DNA from: Amyelois transitella
Taxonomy: Eukaryota; Arthropoda; Insecta; Lepidoptera; Pyralidae
Reading direction: 5' to 3'
Assembly: GCF_032362555.1 (NCBI RefSeq)
Contig: NC_083531.1
Span: 434,001-498,000, forward strand
Length of the DNA: 64,000 bases
Shown here: piece by piece, positions 10,841-23,078 of the stretch
Numbering within the stretch: the first letter of the stretch is position 1
Layout of the letters: the number at the start of each line of letters is the position of its first letter
Notes under the pieces: generated by a model
What the model was told of the DNA's origin: nothing
Databases searched by the model: none
The model's input: only the letters and a program-made list of their open reading frames with translations
Made by a program: the position numbers and the translations under genes

Positions 10841-12598
10841 CGATCTGGCCAAAGCATTTGATTGCGTAGATCATAGAACTCTTCTGCTCAAGCTCGCTCA
10901 TTACGGGTTCGACACTGCTGCCGTTGAACTAATTAAATCATATCTTAGTGATAGATTACAGACGGTAGATTTAAATAATACAAAATCGAAAGGAGCGACG
11001 GTAAAAACTGGGGTACCGCAAGGTTCCATTTTGGGACCTTTTCTCTTTCTGGTATATATCAACGACCTGCCTTGCATGATTGAGAAACAGACTGGCATCG
11101 TGTTGTTTGCAGATGATACGTCACTAATATTTAAAATGAACCGCCGTAGCGAAATATGTGATGATGTGAATAGCACTTTAGCCGCCATTTCTAACTGGTT
11201 TACAATCAACAACTTACTGTTAAATGCAAATAAGACCCAATGCATTAAGTTTACACTTCCCAATATGCGGCAGGCAAATGTAGATATTAGTATAAGTAAT
11301 AAAAGATTAGATTTTGTTGATAGTACTACTTTCTTAGGAATAACATTAGATTCAAATTTGAAATGGAATGCTCACATTTTAAAACTTTCTAAAAGGCTTA
11401 GTTCTGCAGCCTACGCTTTTCGTCGTATTAGGCATTTGACAGATGTGGCAACTGCTAAGTTAGTATATTTTAGTTATTTTCATAGTTTAATGTCTTATAG
11501 TCTACTGCTTTGGGGAGCAGCAGCAGACATACAAACTATTTTCATTCTACAAAAAAGGGCAATTCGAGCTATCTACGGCTTAAAACAAAGAGATTCACTT
11601 AGAGATTTTTTCAAAACCTTTAATATTTTAACATTGCCCTCACAATACATTTTCGATAACATTATGCATGTTAGGAAAAACTTAGTCGCTTTCAAAAAAG
11701 TAGGTGAATGTACTAGTAGATCACTGCGGAACAATTACAAGTTGTCGATCCCAGCGCATCGGCTGGCTAAGGTAGGGAAATCATTTCTGATTAATTGTAT
11801 AAGATTTTATAATAAATTACCAAAAAGTGTTCTTGAAATAAATGATAGAAAATTCAAAAAGTACATTAAAGATGAGCTTTGTAGGAAAGCCTATTACAGC
11901 ACGGAGGATTATATTAATGATAAACATGTGTGGCCCGAGCTTGACATAATGGCCTTTTAAATGCTTGTGCATTTTTGACATGATGTTGACATAATTTGTA
12001 CAGTGTGTTTTATTTTATTTTATCTTTATTTATTTGACGAAATATCGAATTCGTATTGAAATAACTAGTTCTACATACATACATACATACATACATATGA
12101 TCACGTCTATATCCCTTGCGGGGTAGACAGAGCCAACAGTCTTGAAAAGACTGAATGGCCACGTTCAGCTATTTGGCTTAATGATAGAACCGAGATTCAA
12201 ATAGTGACAGGTTGCTAGCCCATCGCCTAAAAGAGGAATCCTAAGTTTATAAGCCTATCCCTTAGTCGCCTTTTACGACATCCATGGGAAAGAGATGGAG
12301 TGGTCCTATTCTTTTTTGTAATAGTGCCGGGAACCACACGGCACTATTCAGTTCTACATTCATTCATGTTTTTTAATGTAGACAATGTGTATTCGTCCAT
12401 AATTTAGATTTAAGAGATCTATATTTGTACATTGACGTCCGATGAAAATGCTGCAGTGTAGTTTGTTCCGCCGCTTCTTCTACACATGCGCTTTGGAAGC
12501 GGTAGTAGTTATAATTAGATTTAAGTGATGTGACGTCAATAAGTGATACCTTGTATCCAATTTTGAAAATAAATCTATTCTATTCTATTCTATTCAAA
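10841..12598 (+). mobile_element. 5'-truncated LINE with open RT frame
   Basis: An uninterrupted frame from about 10841 to the stop at 11958-11960 codes for reverse-transcriptase motifs in order: DLAKAFDCVDH, GVPQGSILGPFLF, FADDTSL (catalytic Asp pair kept), FLGITLDSNLKW and a C-terminal domain containing NILTLPSQYIFDNIM. The 3' untranslated region is broken by a repeat copy (12073-12352) and ends in TATTC units. Fits the Jockey/CR1 group of non-LTR elements; the endonuclease half is missing, so it cannot move itself. Confidence 0.85.
12073..12352 (-). mobile_element. Dispersed LINE-3'-end-like repeat, near full length
   Basis: Reverse-strand copy, from the CATACATA tail to the GGCACTATT end, inserted into the 3' region of the LINE. 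One of the most complete copies in the window. Confidence 0.75.
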
Positions 12599-13310
12599 TT
12601 TGAAATGGCATGCTTACATTTTAAAACTTTCTAAAAGGCTTAGTTCTGCAGCATACGCTATTCGTTGTATTAGGCATTTGACGGATGTGGTAACTGCTAA
12701 GCTAGTATATTTTAGTTATTTTCATAGTTTAATGTCATATGGTCTACTGCTTTGGGGATCAGCAGCAGACATACAAACTATTTTCATTTTACAAAAAAGG
12801 GCAATTCGATCTATCAACGGTCTTAAACAAAGAGATTCGCTTAGAGATTTCTTCAAAAACCTAAATATTTTAACATTGCCCTCCCAATACATATTCGATA
12901 ACATCATGCATGTTAGGAAAAACTTAGACTCTTTCAAAAAAGTAGGTGAATGTACTAGTAGATCACTGCAAAACAATTATAAGTTGTCGATCCCAGCACA
13001 TCGGCTGGCTAAGGTAGGGAAATCATTTCTGATTAATAGTATAAGATTTTATAATAAATTAATAAAAAGTGTTCTTGAAATGAATGATAGCAAATTCAAA
13101 AAGTATATTAAAGTTGAGCTTTGTAGGAAAGCCTATTACAGCACGGAGGATTATATTAATGGTAAACATGTGTGGCCCGAGCTGGACATAATGGCCTCTA
13201 AAATGCTTGTGTATTTCTGACATAATTTGTACAGTATGTACATATTTTATTTTATCTTTATTTTTATTTTATTTGACGAAATATTCGTATTGACATAATC
13301 AGTTCTAATA
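12594..13310 (+). mobile_element. Second 5'-truncated copy of the same LINE
   Basis: A 206-codon frame (12600-13220) repeats the C-terminal part of the element just upstream, starting at the LKW position. It lies directly behind the TATTC tail of the first copy and is followed by the SINE tail. Confidence 0.8.
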
Positions 13311-13854
13311 TAGGCTCCTCTCCAGAGAGGTCAGGATTAAACGCACTGAATTTTAAAGCGCCTTCAAAAATATGTGGTCACAGTTTAACTTGTATGTATG
13401 TTTGTCCGCGATTACCTTGCGCTTCGCTGTACCGATTTTGAAAAATATTCTAGAAATTTAACCGATTTCATAAAATTTGGATATCGATTGGAGGCGGTTC
13501 ACTTTTTACAAAAGTGAAAGTGAAATGTGTAGCTCTGTATACTCTAACTAAAGGATTCGTTGAAGCTTTAAATAACAGTTGGTCATTGTAATTCATATCA
13601 GCTGTTAGACTTATATGATTAAAGCAAGCGACTATTATGTTCGTTTCGTAAGGGGCATGAAAAAATCCAAATTCATTGCCTTGAGTGGATTTTACGTACG
13701 TATATAAAATATTGGGCTAGCAACCTGTGGCTTAACGTGGCCTGTCAATCTTTGCGAGACTGTTGGTTTGTCTACCTCGCAAGTGAAATAGACATGATTA
13801 TATTTATATCATCATCACTACATATAATAAAACAGTAAATATATAAAATCACGC

Positions 13855-14118
13855 TTTTTTCTAGGAGGGGTAGACGGAGACTACATCTTTCCACTTGACA
13901 CGATCTCTGCATACTTCCTTCGCTTCGTCCACATTAATAACTATCTTCATGCAGACTCTGCGATTTCGGGTATTCTTTACCTGACCCTTTTCCAGGACGT
14001 CCTTAATTTGATCAAGATACGTTCTTTTAGGCCTTCCAACTCCGACCTTTCCCTTCACACTCTCCTTGTATATCTGCTTAGTCCACCTGCTTTCGTTCAT
14101 CCTCTCCACATGACCAAA
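13855..14118 (-). mobile_element. LINE C-terminal remnant, duplicate of 4009-4283
   Basis: Same coding tail (ERMNESRWTKQIYKES and on) as upstream of gene B, carried along in the gene duplication; the two differ at only a few bases. Confidence 0.6.
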
Positions 14119-14973
14119 ACAAATTGAGTATATTTAAAAAAAAAAAATTTATAACGATATAAAAATTGTATTTATTTGTACACGCTAATATCCGGAACTA
14201 CTGAACGGATTTGTATATTTAATTAATTTTGGAATCTGATACAGCTGATAACGAACCATAACAACTCAGATAAAGAAATGAAGTCTTAATCATTTCGGTA
14301 TTTCCTATTGTTCCCTTGTTGTACTCATATTATGCAAATAAAAGTTTGAATTTGAATATCTGAGATGTTCAACATAATAAGTATTTTCTATTAGCGTATA
14401 AAAATCGAAGATCTGGAACACCTGATCCGAATTATACAAAAGACTTTTATACAAAAGTTGTTCAACATGATAAGCATTTTTAATTAAAATGAACATGGCA
14501 ATCTCAGGCAAAGCTAACGAAAACATGAAATGTCAATAGTGAGCAGTCTTCTTTCTCCTCTATTCCTTGCTGCACGAATCGAGTAAGGTTGTTTGTATCA
14601 GACGAATCTTAAACCAGCCCAAAATTATACAGAAAAACGTACTACTACACCAGGTGCTCTTTTTTCGCAGATAATAATATAATATGTTTATTGCTCACCA
14701 TAATCAGCAAATCGGTCCAGGGATTGGGTTGATTTCTAAACAACTGAAGGAAAAACTGACTAATTCAGAATGTGGGAGCACGAGAGATGTGACACCAACG
14801 TCTAACAAATAAGTGGCATAGGTCCTGTACATCATAGATCATACCAGTTTAATAGGTCTACTCCAGCAAAAGATTACCATATTATTTTATACTTTTTCAT
14901 GCTAATAAAATAACAGACAAACAAACATCCATGCCTTTTTTTCAATAACATTAAATAGATACTTCAAATCGGA

Positions 14974-15023
14974 TTAACGTAATTAACAATATCAGCTAAT
15001 CGCCGGACTGTTTGGTATAAAAA
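14974..15023 (+). promoter_or_regulatory. Proximal promoter of protease C
   Basis: TATAAAAA at 15016-15023, 44 bases before the ATG at 15060. The block is the same as in gene B for more than 50 bases, including the TAATTAAC and TATCAGC words. Confidence 0.75.
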
Positions 15024-15059
15024 CTACCTATGTCTTCTTTCATACATCACTTGTGCAAA

Positions 15060-18000
15060 ATGAAATTCTTGGTCGTCTTAGTCGCCCTCGCAGCCGCTGT
15101 GCTGGCCGAAGAGCCGATCTTCAAGGACTACCATCAGGAGATCGGTGTGTCCTTAGCAGCTAAGATCAAGGCTCGCGAAGAAGCCGCTGACTTCGACGGC
15201 TCCAGGATCACCGGGGGCAATGCTTCCGTCTTAGGATCTCACCCGCACTTGGTAAGCAGACTTTTTTAGCTATTTACTGTGTATTTATGGAAGAGTGTTG
15301 AGTCTTTTGGAGTTCGGGCTCCTTACCTAGGTGATTTGACGAGTTACAAGTTTTTACACGGACCAACTGTCATATAACTCCTCTAAACCTTAGGAAGGTA
15401 TAGTCTATTTCTTAAGGTACTGAAATAAATGTATCGTCACACAGTCTTTCTTTTATTTTTTCTTGAAAGTGTATTTTAAAATAATTTATAGTCATGATAA
15501 AAAGGACAAAATGAAATATCAGATGGCTTATATTGAATTAATTTTCATATTAACACGTTTGATGCTAAGCCAGGTCTTTATGCGCTGGTCCTGGTTTTTC
15601 CCCGGTGCGAAGGCTAAAGTCTGGGCGGGAGCTGTTACTTTAGTTGTACTCAAGGTACACAAGTTATATGCCGTAGCTTCATTTAAAGAATAGAACTCAA
15701 CAGTCTATCAGTCAGGTTCGCAAGGAACGAATTTGAACCGAACGAAGTGCGGCGCCCGGAGCGCCTGGCCCGGTTAGCATAGTGCTGTTACTGCTGTAAA
15801 TTCTCGATAAACGTGTTTGGAGTGCGCACGCGTGTGTATACTGTGTAGTGAATACGTCTTTTTTGTGCGATGCTAGTTGTAAGAGGGGTCGTTTTTATTT
15901 AATACTTTGATTTTTTCAATAAAAATTAGTAATTTGATTAGACCGTCACCACTCGCGCAATATACAAAAATGTTTATGAAAATCACACACAGTCAAGATG
16001 TTGTCAAATCTTATTGTTTTCTATGCGGTACTGGGCATGAAAGGCCTTGTATTTGTTTTCCCCAATATATAACCTTTGTCTTTGTTGGATCCCCAGGCTA
16101 AGCCAGAGGTAAATAGGTACATTCCTTAGCTACAACATAGTGCAAAAAAATCTCGTGTATCTTTTAATTCCGCAATTTTATTAAAAAATTTGACAGAAAG
16201 ATGGTACCCGGTCTAATGGACCTGATTCGCACTAGAAAAGAATCCACTTCCTGGCCGAATCGACCTGGTATCGCATGGTACTTTTATACACGAAAACAGT
16301 CCCGCAGCTAGCGTGTTAACCATTCTGGATTTCATAAATATATGTTTCAATAAAAAAAATGGAATCTAAATTGTTTGCCTGTCCGCTAAATAGTAGGTAG
16401 TAATAAAATAAAATTTGAGTAAAACCTTTTCGAAACGACGGTTTAATTTGTATTTTTATTTTCTGATGATATAAGAAATTATTTTTCGTTAACGCATCCA
16501 TTTAATATTTTTTGCATGCTTCACCTAATTCCTCATGTTCCAGGGTGGTCTAGTCATCACACTCACCACCGGCCAGACCTCCGTCTGCGGCTCCTCCCTC
16601 CTGTCCAACACGCGCGCCGTCACCGCCGCCCACTGCTGGAGACACGGCAACAGCCAAGCTCGCCAGTTCGTCGTGGTCCTCGGCTCCACCCTCCTCTTCT
16701 CCGGCGGTGTCCGCGTCACCACCTCCAACGTCACTTTGCACGCTAACTACAACGAGTATAATTTGAACAATGACATTGCTATCATTACGCTTAGCTGGGT
16801 CACTTACACCAGTGAGTTTTATTTCATAAATTTTCTGAGGTTTTGATTTCGCTGAGATATTTCTGTCGCAGTTTATTCGCACGCAGTGCTGACTACAACC
16901 ACTCTGCAACAATGAGAATTACAATAGGTTCTCGGCCGCAGTGGCAATGTATTCACTTTATATTATGAACAATTGTGAGCATTTATAGTTAGTCTTGAAA
17001 ACATTGGTTCTAATAGCAGCTCTGTGTCAAGCAGCTCCTGCTTGTAACATAAAAGTTGGAACACGTTACTCCTGTTTAATATGATAGGCCCAAACAGTAA
17101 TCTTACTCAACTATTTTCTTTGTTATATTCATTGCAACCTTTATTCCTTTTTCCAGACGTCATCCAGCCAATTGGACTCCCCACTAGCCAGACTAACAAC
17201 CTCTTCGTTGGCACATGGGCTTGGGCTGCAGGATTTGGGGCCACTGGTGATAGTAAGTATATATTATCATTGGATAAAATGTCTAACAAACTTCCTGGAG
17301 ATAAAGTCCCATGGGACTCTACAAAAATCTCTAATTATCTCTATGGCAACATTTGGTTGTGTTTATTTTAACTTATAAGTTCCACATACAATTTCAAGAC
17401 TTAGACAATAAGTTGTACTTTTGCTAAAATATTGTCTACCAGTTGACCTTTGGGTTGTTTCCTTTCGAGACCTTCTCTCATCTTTGTGTGTTTCCAGTCA
17501 CATCTTTATTAGTCAACTGTTATTCTTCTCTTCAATTAGTTTCCAGTCCCAGTTTGGAGTCAATTGGCTCTTACCTACATAAATAAAACGTTCGACGAAT
17601 TTTTAATTTCTTTTTTTTTCTCAGACAGCCCCATCACCACCAGCCAGTTCCTGAGCGAGGTCTCCCTGCAAGTGATCACCAACGCTGTGTGCGCCTCCAC
17701 TTACAACAACTCTGTGGTCGTCAGCTCCGTCATCTGCGTGAGCGGCCAGGGCCGCAGCACCTGCGGCGGGGACTCCGGCGGCTCCCTGTGGGTGTGGGTC
17801 GGCAGCGAGCGCAACCTGGTTAGTATTACGTCATTTGTTTACACTACTTATTCCATACTAGAGTATGCGGCTTCGTGAAGCTCCCATTAAATTTCGTCCC
17901 CGCGGGGATTTCGGGTAATACTTCCCTAGTACACCCCTAGACTATATATTTGGACTGTGCGTTAATTTATCACTCAGTCAGCCCTTTTTAAATATATTAC

Positions 18001-18327
18001 TCTTAGTAATGATTTCATCTAGATTATCTATCACAGTTTTGAGTGCTTACTCATGGATGTCGTTGATAAAACGAGAGAAAGAAAGATCAAAGACTCTTTG
18101 ATAGATAGATGATACTGATGATGGCTGGGTCTTGACGGTTTCTTCAGTAGTATTTTCTTACTAATCTCCGCTATGAATAAGGCAATAGAATTATGGTGCC
18201 GTAATTCATTGTCACCTTCCAGATTGGTATCACCTCCTTCGGTCACGCGAGCGGCTGCCAGCGCAACTTCCCCGCCGGCTTCGTCAGAGTCACTTCCTTC
18301 ATCTCCTGGATCCAGGCTCGTCTTTGA
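15060..18327 (+). CDS. Chymotrypsin-like serine protease C
   Basis: Secreted S1 endopeptidase, 284 residues, tandem copy of gene B. Exons 15060-15251, 16544-16811, 17157-17252, 17625-17818 and 18223-18327; phases as in B. Signal peptide, R-ITGG activation site, TAAHC, NNDIA and GGDSGG are all present and Ser occupies the pocket base. Two things set it apart: the nearly invariant Pro after GGDSGG is Ser (GGDSGGSLW), and a Gly-Asn pair becomes Asn-Asn (TYNNS), creating an extra N-x-S sequon. The poly(A) signal of A and B has become AATAAC here; ATTAAA at 18398-18403 may stand in. The frame is fully open, so it is probably a working or recently working gene, but lowered activity or expression is possible. 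Confidence 0.93.
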
Positions 18328-18397
18328 GACATCAATGGCTTCGATATATGACAATGTCTGATGTAAACTTAATAACTAGTTATTTTGTATCTCAGTA

Positions 18398-18403
18398 ATT
18401 AAA
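18398..18403 (+). terminator. Possible variant poly(A) signal ATTAAA of protease C
   Basis: The AATAAA of genes A and B reads AATAAC in C (18371-18376). The nearest common variant, ATTAAA, lies about 70 bases after the stop and is not formed in B, where the same place reads TTTAAA. Confidence 0.4.
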
Positions 18404-18699
18404 TCACTACATGTTATAAACTCCCCTTATTTTCACTTTCTGTATGTATGCGCTAATGTCCGAAATTAGTGGATTGATTTTGTTCCTGTTTGAAATGCTG
18501 AAATAGGCTTTTCTGAAGAAGGTTCATATCGGGCGGGTCGGTAGTTCTACAAATAGACCAAATCTCGGCAAAAAATATAAAAAAAATCCGTTAACTTTCG
18601 CTCCCGAAAGAATTTTAGGAAACCTAGAAAACTTAGATAACAGTTGTTGTAAAAAGATTCATAAGGTACAGTAAGAGTTGAAAAATTTCAACTCTCATG

Positions 18700-18852
18700 T
18701 TGCGTGTATGAGCGGTGGTCTTATCGAAAGGTAATGCGAGATTAGCGTTGCCAGGCGTCCGGATAAAGCCGGACATAGTATGGCTTTTTGATCGCATGTC
18801 CGGCCAAAATAAACGGTGTCCGTCTTGTCCGGGCTTTTGTTAGGCTTTTTAA
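18700..18852 (+). mobile_element. SINE head and left 110 bp of the hAT-like MITE
   Basis: After gene C the SINE head, the TGCGAGAT target site (18735-18742) and the MITE left end (TAGCGTTGCCAGG, from 18743) are found again, then break off at about 18852. This marks the right end of the A/B/C duplication block. Confidence 0.65.
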
Positions 18853-20007
18853 ATTTCAAGTTTGTAAGTTTGAATATTTCTTTGTACACGCTAATCTCCG
18901 GAACTTCTGAACGGATTTGAATGAAACTTTTTTTGTTGTATAGCTCTTATGCCTGGCAAACATATAGGGTAGGTATATTTGATTGATTTTGGAATCTGGT
19001 ACAGCTGATAACGAACCATTACAACTCAGCTAAACTATAGGAAAGCTCGAAATGACGTCTTTACAAAAGTTGTTCAACATAATAAGTATTTTCTGTTAGC
19101 GTATGAAAATGGAAGATATGAGACACAACACCTGATACAGAACCATTATAGATCAGCTCAATCATCTGAATTATGGAAAAGACGTCTTAACAAAAGTTGT
19201 TCAACATGATGAGCATTTTTTTTGGCGAAAACAAAAATGGAGGAGTGGAAGTCAAAAGGACCAGTTATTTGTAATAAGTACGAAAATTTTAGTAAACTTT
19301 ATAACCTTAACCTTCGTATTTTCAATAATACGCAAACGGAGTTGCGGACAACAACTAGCGTGTATATAAAATAACTCCTCTTTCACGGAAAGGTAGGCAG
19401 CTGCTTTATACTATCACTTGCTAATACGATTTCCCCTCACTTGTTTTTGTACATCGCCATTCTCGGCAATATTAATGTAATCTTTATTGCATCATAAATG
19501 TACAAATTTCATGAGACTGTCCAACAAACTTAGCAGATTAAAAGATAGACAGATTTAGCTGGATATCATTAAAGTTGTCGGATGTATGTCGCCTGACTAG
19601 CAGCTATAAACTTTCGTAAAATCATCTCTACATATTAAAAAAAACACCCTCTCTGCCTAAATTTATCCGCTAATCTTGGAAAGTTATGAATGGATTTTGT
19701 TTCTGCTTGAAATGTCGAAAAGAGGATATAATGAGGAGGCGGGTCGCTAGTAGATACGTAAATGCTACATAAACGCTTAAATAGTGGTTCCATAGATAAG
19801 AAAAAAATAATGTACCTACCAACTAACTAACTTGCTTCACTTCTTGTGTAAATTGTAAAAGTCAAAGTGGTTAAAAGGGGAAGACCAAGACCAAGAACGA
19901 AACCAAGGAAGAAATATAAATGAGGAATAAGTAGTTAGTAAAAACGTGCTCTTTATTGTATAAAAAGGTCAAATTTAATTTTGTGCCAACGCCGATGAGT
20001 TTGATAT
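18853..20007. other. Spacer between converging genes C and D
   Basis: No gene seen. 18860-19230 is a worn copy of the repeat that also lies upstream of B (about 4340-4660) and C (about 14160-14480), recognisable by ACGCTAATCTCCGGAACT. The rest is AT-rich with short repeat scraps. Confidence 0.5.
19952..19957 (-). terminator. Poly(A) signal of protease D
   Basis: AATAAA on the minus strand, about 50 bases after the stop of gene D. Confidence 0.7.
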
Positions 20008-22986
20008 TCAAAGCCGGGCCTGGATCCAGGAGATGTAGGAAGTGACCCTGGTGAAACCGGCGGGGAAGCCGGTCTGACACCCGCTGCTGTGCCCGAAGGA
20101 GGTGACACCGATCTGGAAACCAAAGGTGAACCTTTAAACGGAGCTAGAGGCGGCCCACGCGATCCATCCACACGACCCCTAACTCTGGAGGAGCCTCTTG
20201 ACCATGGATCCTGGATTGGGTGAGTTGGTTTTTCCATGAAGCGACTCCCAATGACGAAGCGACACAAAATATATAATCGTATTCTATTGTTATCTTGTGT
20301 CTAGACCAAGTCGTTCTCGTTTCAATTCGCAGGTATACAGGTTTCTTTTGAGCCGCGAGGGTCTTTAATAAAGGCATTCCACTATTTCCGGTAAACACTG
20401 CACCTATTTATTTATGTATATTTTATTTATTCTAGTTTTTATGTTTGTTAAGAGTAAGTATTATTTTGTGTTTAGAAGTATAAATATTATTTATTTATTT
20501 AGTTTGACTGTTAATGGTCAGCGAGCACACAGAACGGAGACTGAAACTAACGGGAGTTATGACGAAACCGCGTACCTACTCAAGTATGGAATGAGTAGTG
20601 TAAACAAATGACGTAATACTAACCAGGTTGCGCTCGCTGCCGACCCACACCCACAGGGGGCCGCCGGAGTCCCCGCCGCAGGTGTTGCGACCCTGGGTCC
20701 TCACACAGATGAGCGAGTTAACGACGACGGAGGGGCCGTAGGTGTTAGCGCAGATAGCGTTGCTGATCACTTCTAGGGACACTTCACTCAAGTACTGGTA
20801 GTTGGTGATGGGGTTGTCTGACAAAAAAAAAGAATTAAAAACAAATGTAATATATGTAATTGACTCCAAACTGGGAAAACGGACGTTGAAGTGAAGAGAT
20901 CAATAACAGTTGACGAATGAAGATGCGGCTGGACACACAAAGATGAGAGGTCTCAAAAGCCTCTCCTAACAGCCCTAAGGTGAACTGGTAGACAATATTT
21001 TAGCAAAAGTTCAACTTTTTGTTGATTGACATTGGTTATGTCTTGACATTTTATGTGGCATAAACTTACTTAAAATTAAAATAAACATAACCAAAATCAA
21101 AGAGAACGTGTTTTGCTATTTGTCAAAGACATATTTAGAGATTTTTGCACAGTGTCATTCGACTTATTCCCTAGGAAAAACCTACTTTGTTAGACGTTCT
21201 ATCCAATGATGATATAATATACTTACTGTCACCGGTGGCGCCAAATCCTGCAGCCCAAGCCCACGTGCCGACGAAGAGGTTTTCAGTCTGGCTAGTGGGG
21301 AGTGAAATAGGCTGGATGACGTCTGGAAAAAGGAATAAAGCTTGACATGCACATGAATAATTAAAACGAAATGAACTAAAAATATGTGTAAATCCATTGG
21401 ATTGTCAATAAGGCTATGACTTTAAACGGGAGTAAGTAATGTGTTACCAGCTTTTAATGTAATCAAAACTAACTAAGAAAGCTCAAAATCGTTCATAATT
21501 TGAATTATTAAGTTAAAATTTAAAATTTATTGCCAATGCGGCCGATGATAACCTAAGAAATATGCAATACTCATTCATATATCTTAATGGCAAATAAGAG
21601 CAAAATGGTTATAGTTAGTTTGCACTGCGACAGAATAAACTCAGGGTAAGAAAGAAGATGAAGTGAACTGACCAGTGTAAGTGACCCAGCTTAGGGTAAT
21701 GATAGCAATGTCGTTGTTCAAGTTGATCTGGTTGTAGTTAGCGTGGGGTTCGACATTGCTGGTGGTGATGCGGACTCCGCCGGAGAAGAGGAGGGTAGAA
21801 CCGAAAACCACGACGTATTGGAGAGCTTGGCTGTTGCGGTGTCTCCAGCAGTGGGCGGCGGTGACGGCGCGCGTGTTGGAGAGGAGGGAGGAGCCGCAGA
21901 CGGAGGTCTGGCCGGTGGTGAGTGTGATGACTATACCACCCTGGAAGATGACGAATTAGGTTAGAAAGCATGCAATGAATATATATACATAAAACATAAC
22001 ATAACAAATGTTGTCGGACATATCGTAAAAATAATTTCTTAAAGAAATTAAAGAAATTGCATGTCACGTCATTCGTCATCACGTCAATATTCTTTGCTGG
22101 ATAGATCGAGCCCGGTGACTCAATTTTTACCTTTACTCTGAATAACGCTTCTTTGTTTTATTAATAACTTATTTCCTTTATTTTCTCCAGCACCACATCT
22201 AAGATACTTCTGTTCTTTCCCTGTCCTCCTGCTCATTATCCCTCCTTCGCATCCGTATAAGGCAAAATGGTCTTTTTTACCTTTTTGTTTATGTTTACGC
22301 AAAATTAATCTTTCCTATTGTTATCTGAGCATCTTACATTTTCATGAATAAATGTATAAACTGCCTTAATACTGGAATTTATTTGCTTGTTCTAATATTT
22401 GATTATTGAGCTTAACTTGTTGATTGTTTAGATTTTTAGATGTCATCGTTTTTTTCGTAATTATTAATGTTTTTCTTTTTAAATATAGTATCCATGCTTT
22501 GATTTATAATTTATATTTGGCAGGTATATATTTCTCTGATTTTTAAACTACAAAGACAGTTACTAATCCGAAAAATTAGAATTACAATGAAATGCGACAA
22601 ATTCAGAACGATTAGGTAGGTTTAATTTTAGAAATTTCAAAAATATTGTAAAAAAATTATACTAAATTGAATAAGACCAAAAATGGAAGCTATAATAACA
22701 ATGTAACAATATGGATTTAGGCAACATGAAGGCACTAGACCAATAGAATCCCGCTGATATGAATGCTTATAAAACAGCTAAAGTGTCTGCTTACGAAGTG
22801 CGGGTGAGATCCTAAGGCGGCAGGGTTTCCTCCGGTGATCCTGGAACCGTCGAAGTCGGCGGCTTCCTCGCGAGCCTTGATCTTAGCTGCTAGGGGCACA
22901 CCGATCTCCTGATGGTAGTCCTTGAAGATCGGCACTTCGGCCAGCACAGCGGCTGCGAGGGCGACTAAGACGACCAAGAATTTCAT
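20008..22986 (-). CDS. Chymotrypsin-like serine protease D, divergent pocket
   Basis: Secreted S1 endopeptidase, 284 residues. Exons in transcript order: 22986-22795, 21940-21673, 21322-21227, 20817-20624 and 20112-20008, phases 0, 1, 1, 0. Signal peptide [21 protein letters not shown] activation site, TAAHC, NNDIA and GGDSGGP are present. It is the most diverged copy: exon 4 reads [21 protein letters not shown] and the stretch before the catalytic Ser is [14 protein letters not shown], so the pocket-base residue (189 in chymotrypsin numbering) is Asn where the other five have Ser. Exon 2 has HCWRHRN and VVVFGS. The open frame and kept triad suggest an active enzyme with altered P1 preference; that is inference. 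Convergent with gene C. Confidence 0.94.
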
Positions 22987-23024
22987 TTTGCGCACAACTG
23001 ATGCGTGAACTAAGATGTAAGTAG

Positions 23025-23078
23025 TTTTTATACCAAACGATCCGGTGATTAGCTGATATTGTTAATTACGTTAATCTT
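23025..23078 (-). promoter_or_regulatory. Proximal promoter of protease D
   Basis: On the minus strand TATAAAAA (23032-23025) lies 46 bases before the ATG. Upstream sequence (CCGGATCGTTTGG, TTAGCTGATATTG, TTAATTACG) matches the promoter block of genes B and C despite the opposite orientation. Confidence 0.7.

Noticed and set aside
12073-12100. CATACATA runs as a CRISPR-like or satellite array
   Set aside because: They are the simple-sequence tails of a dispersed retroelement-like repeat, scattered over the window.
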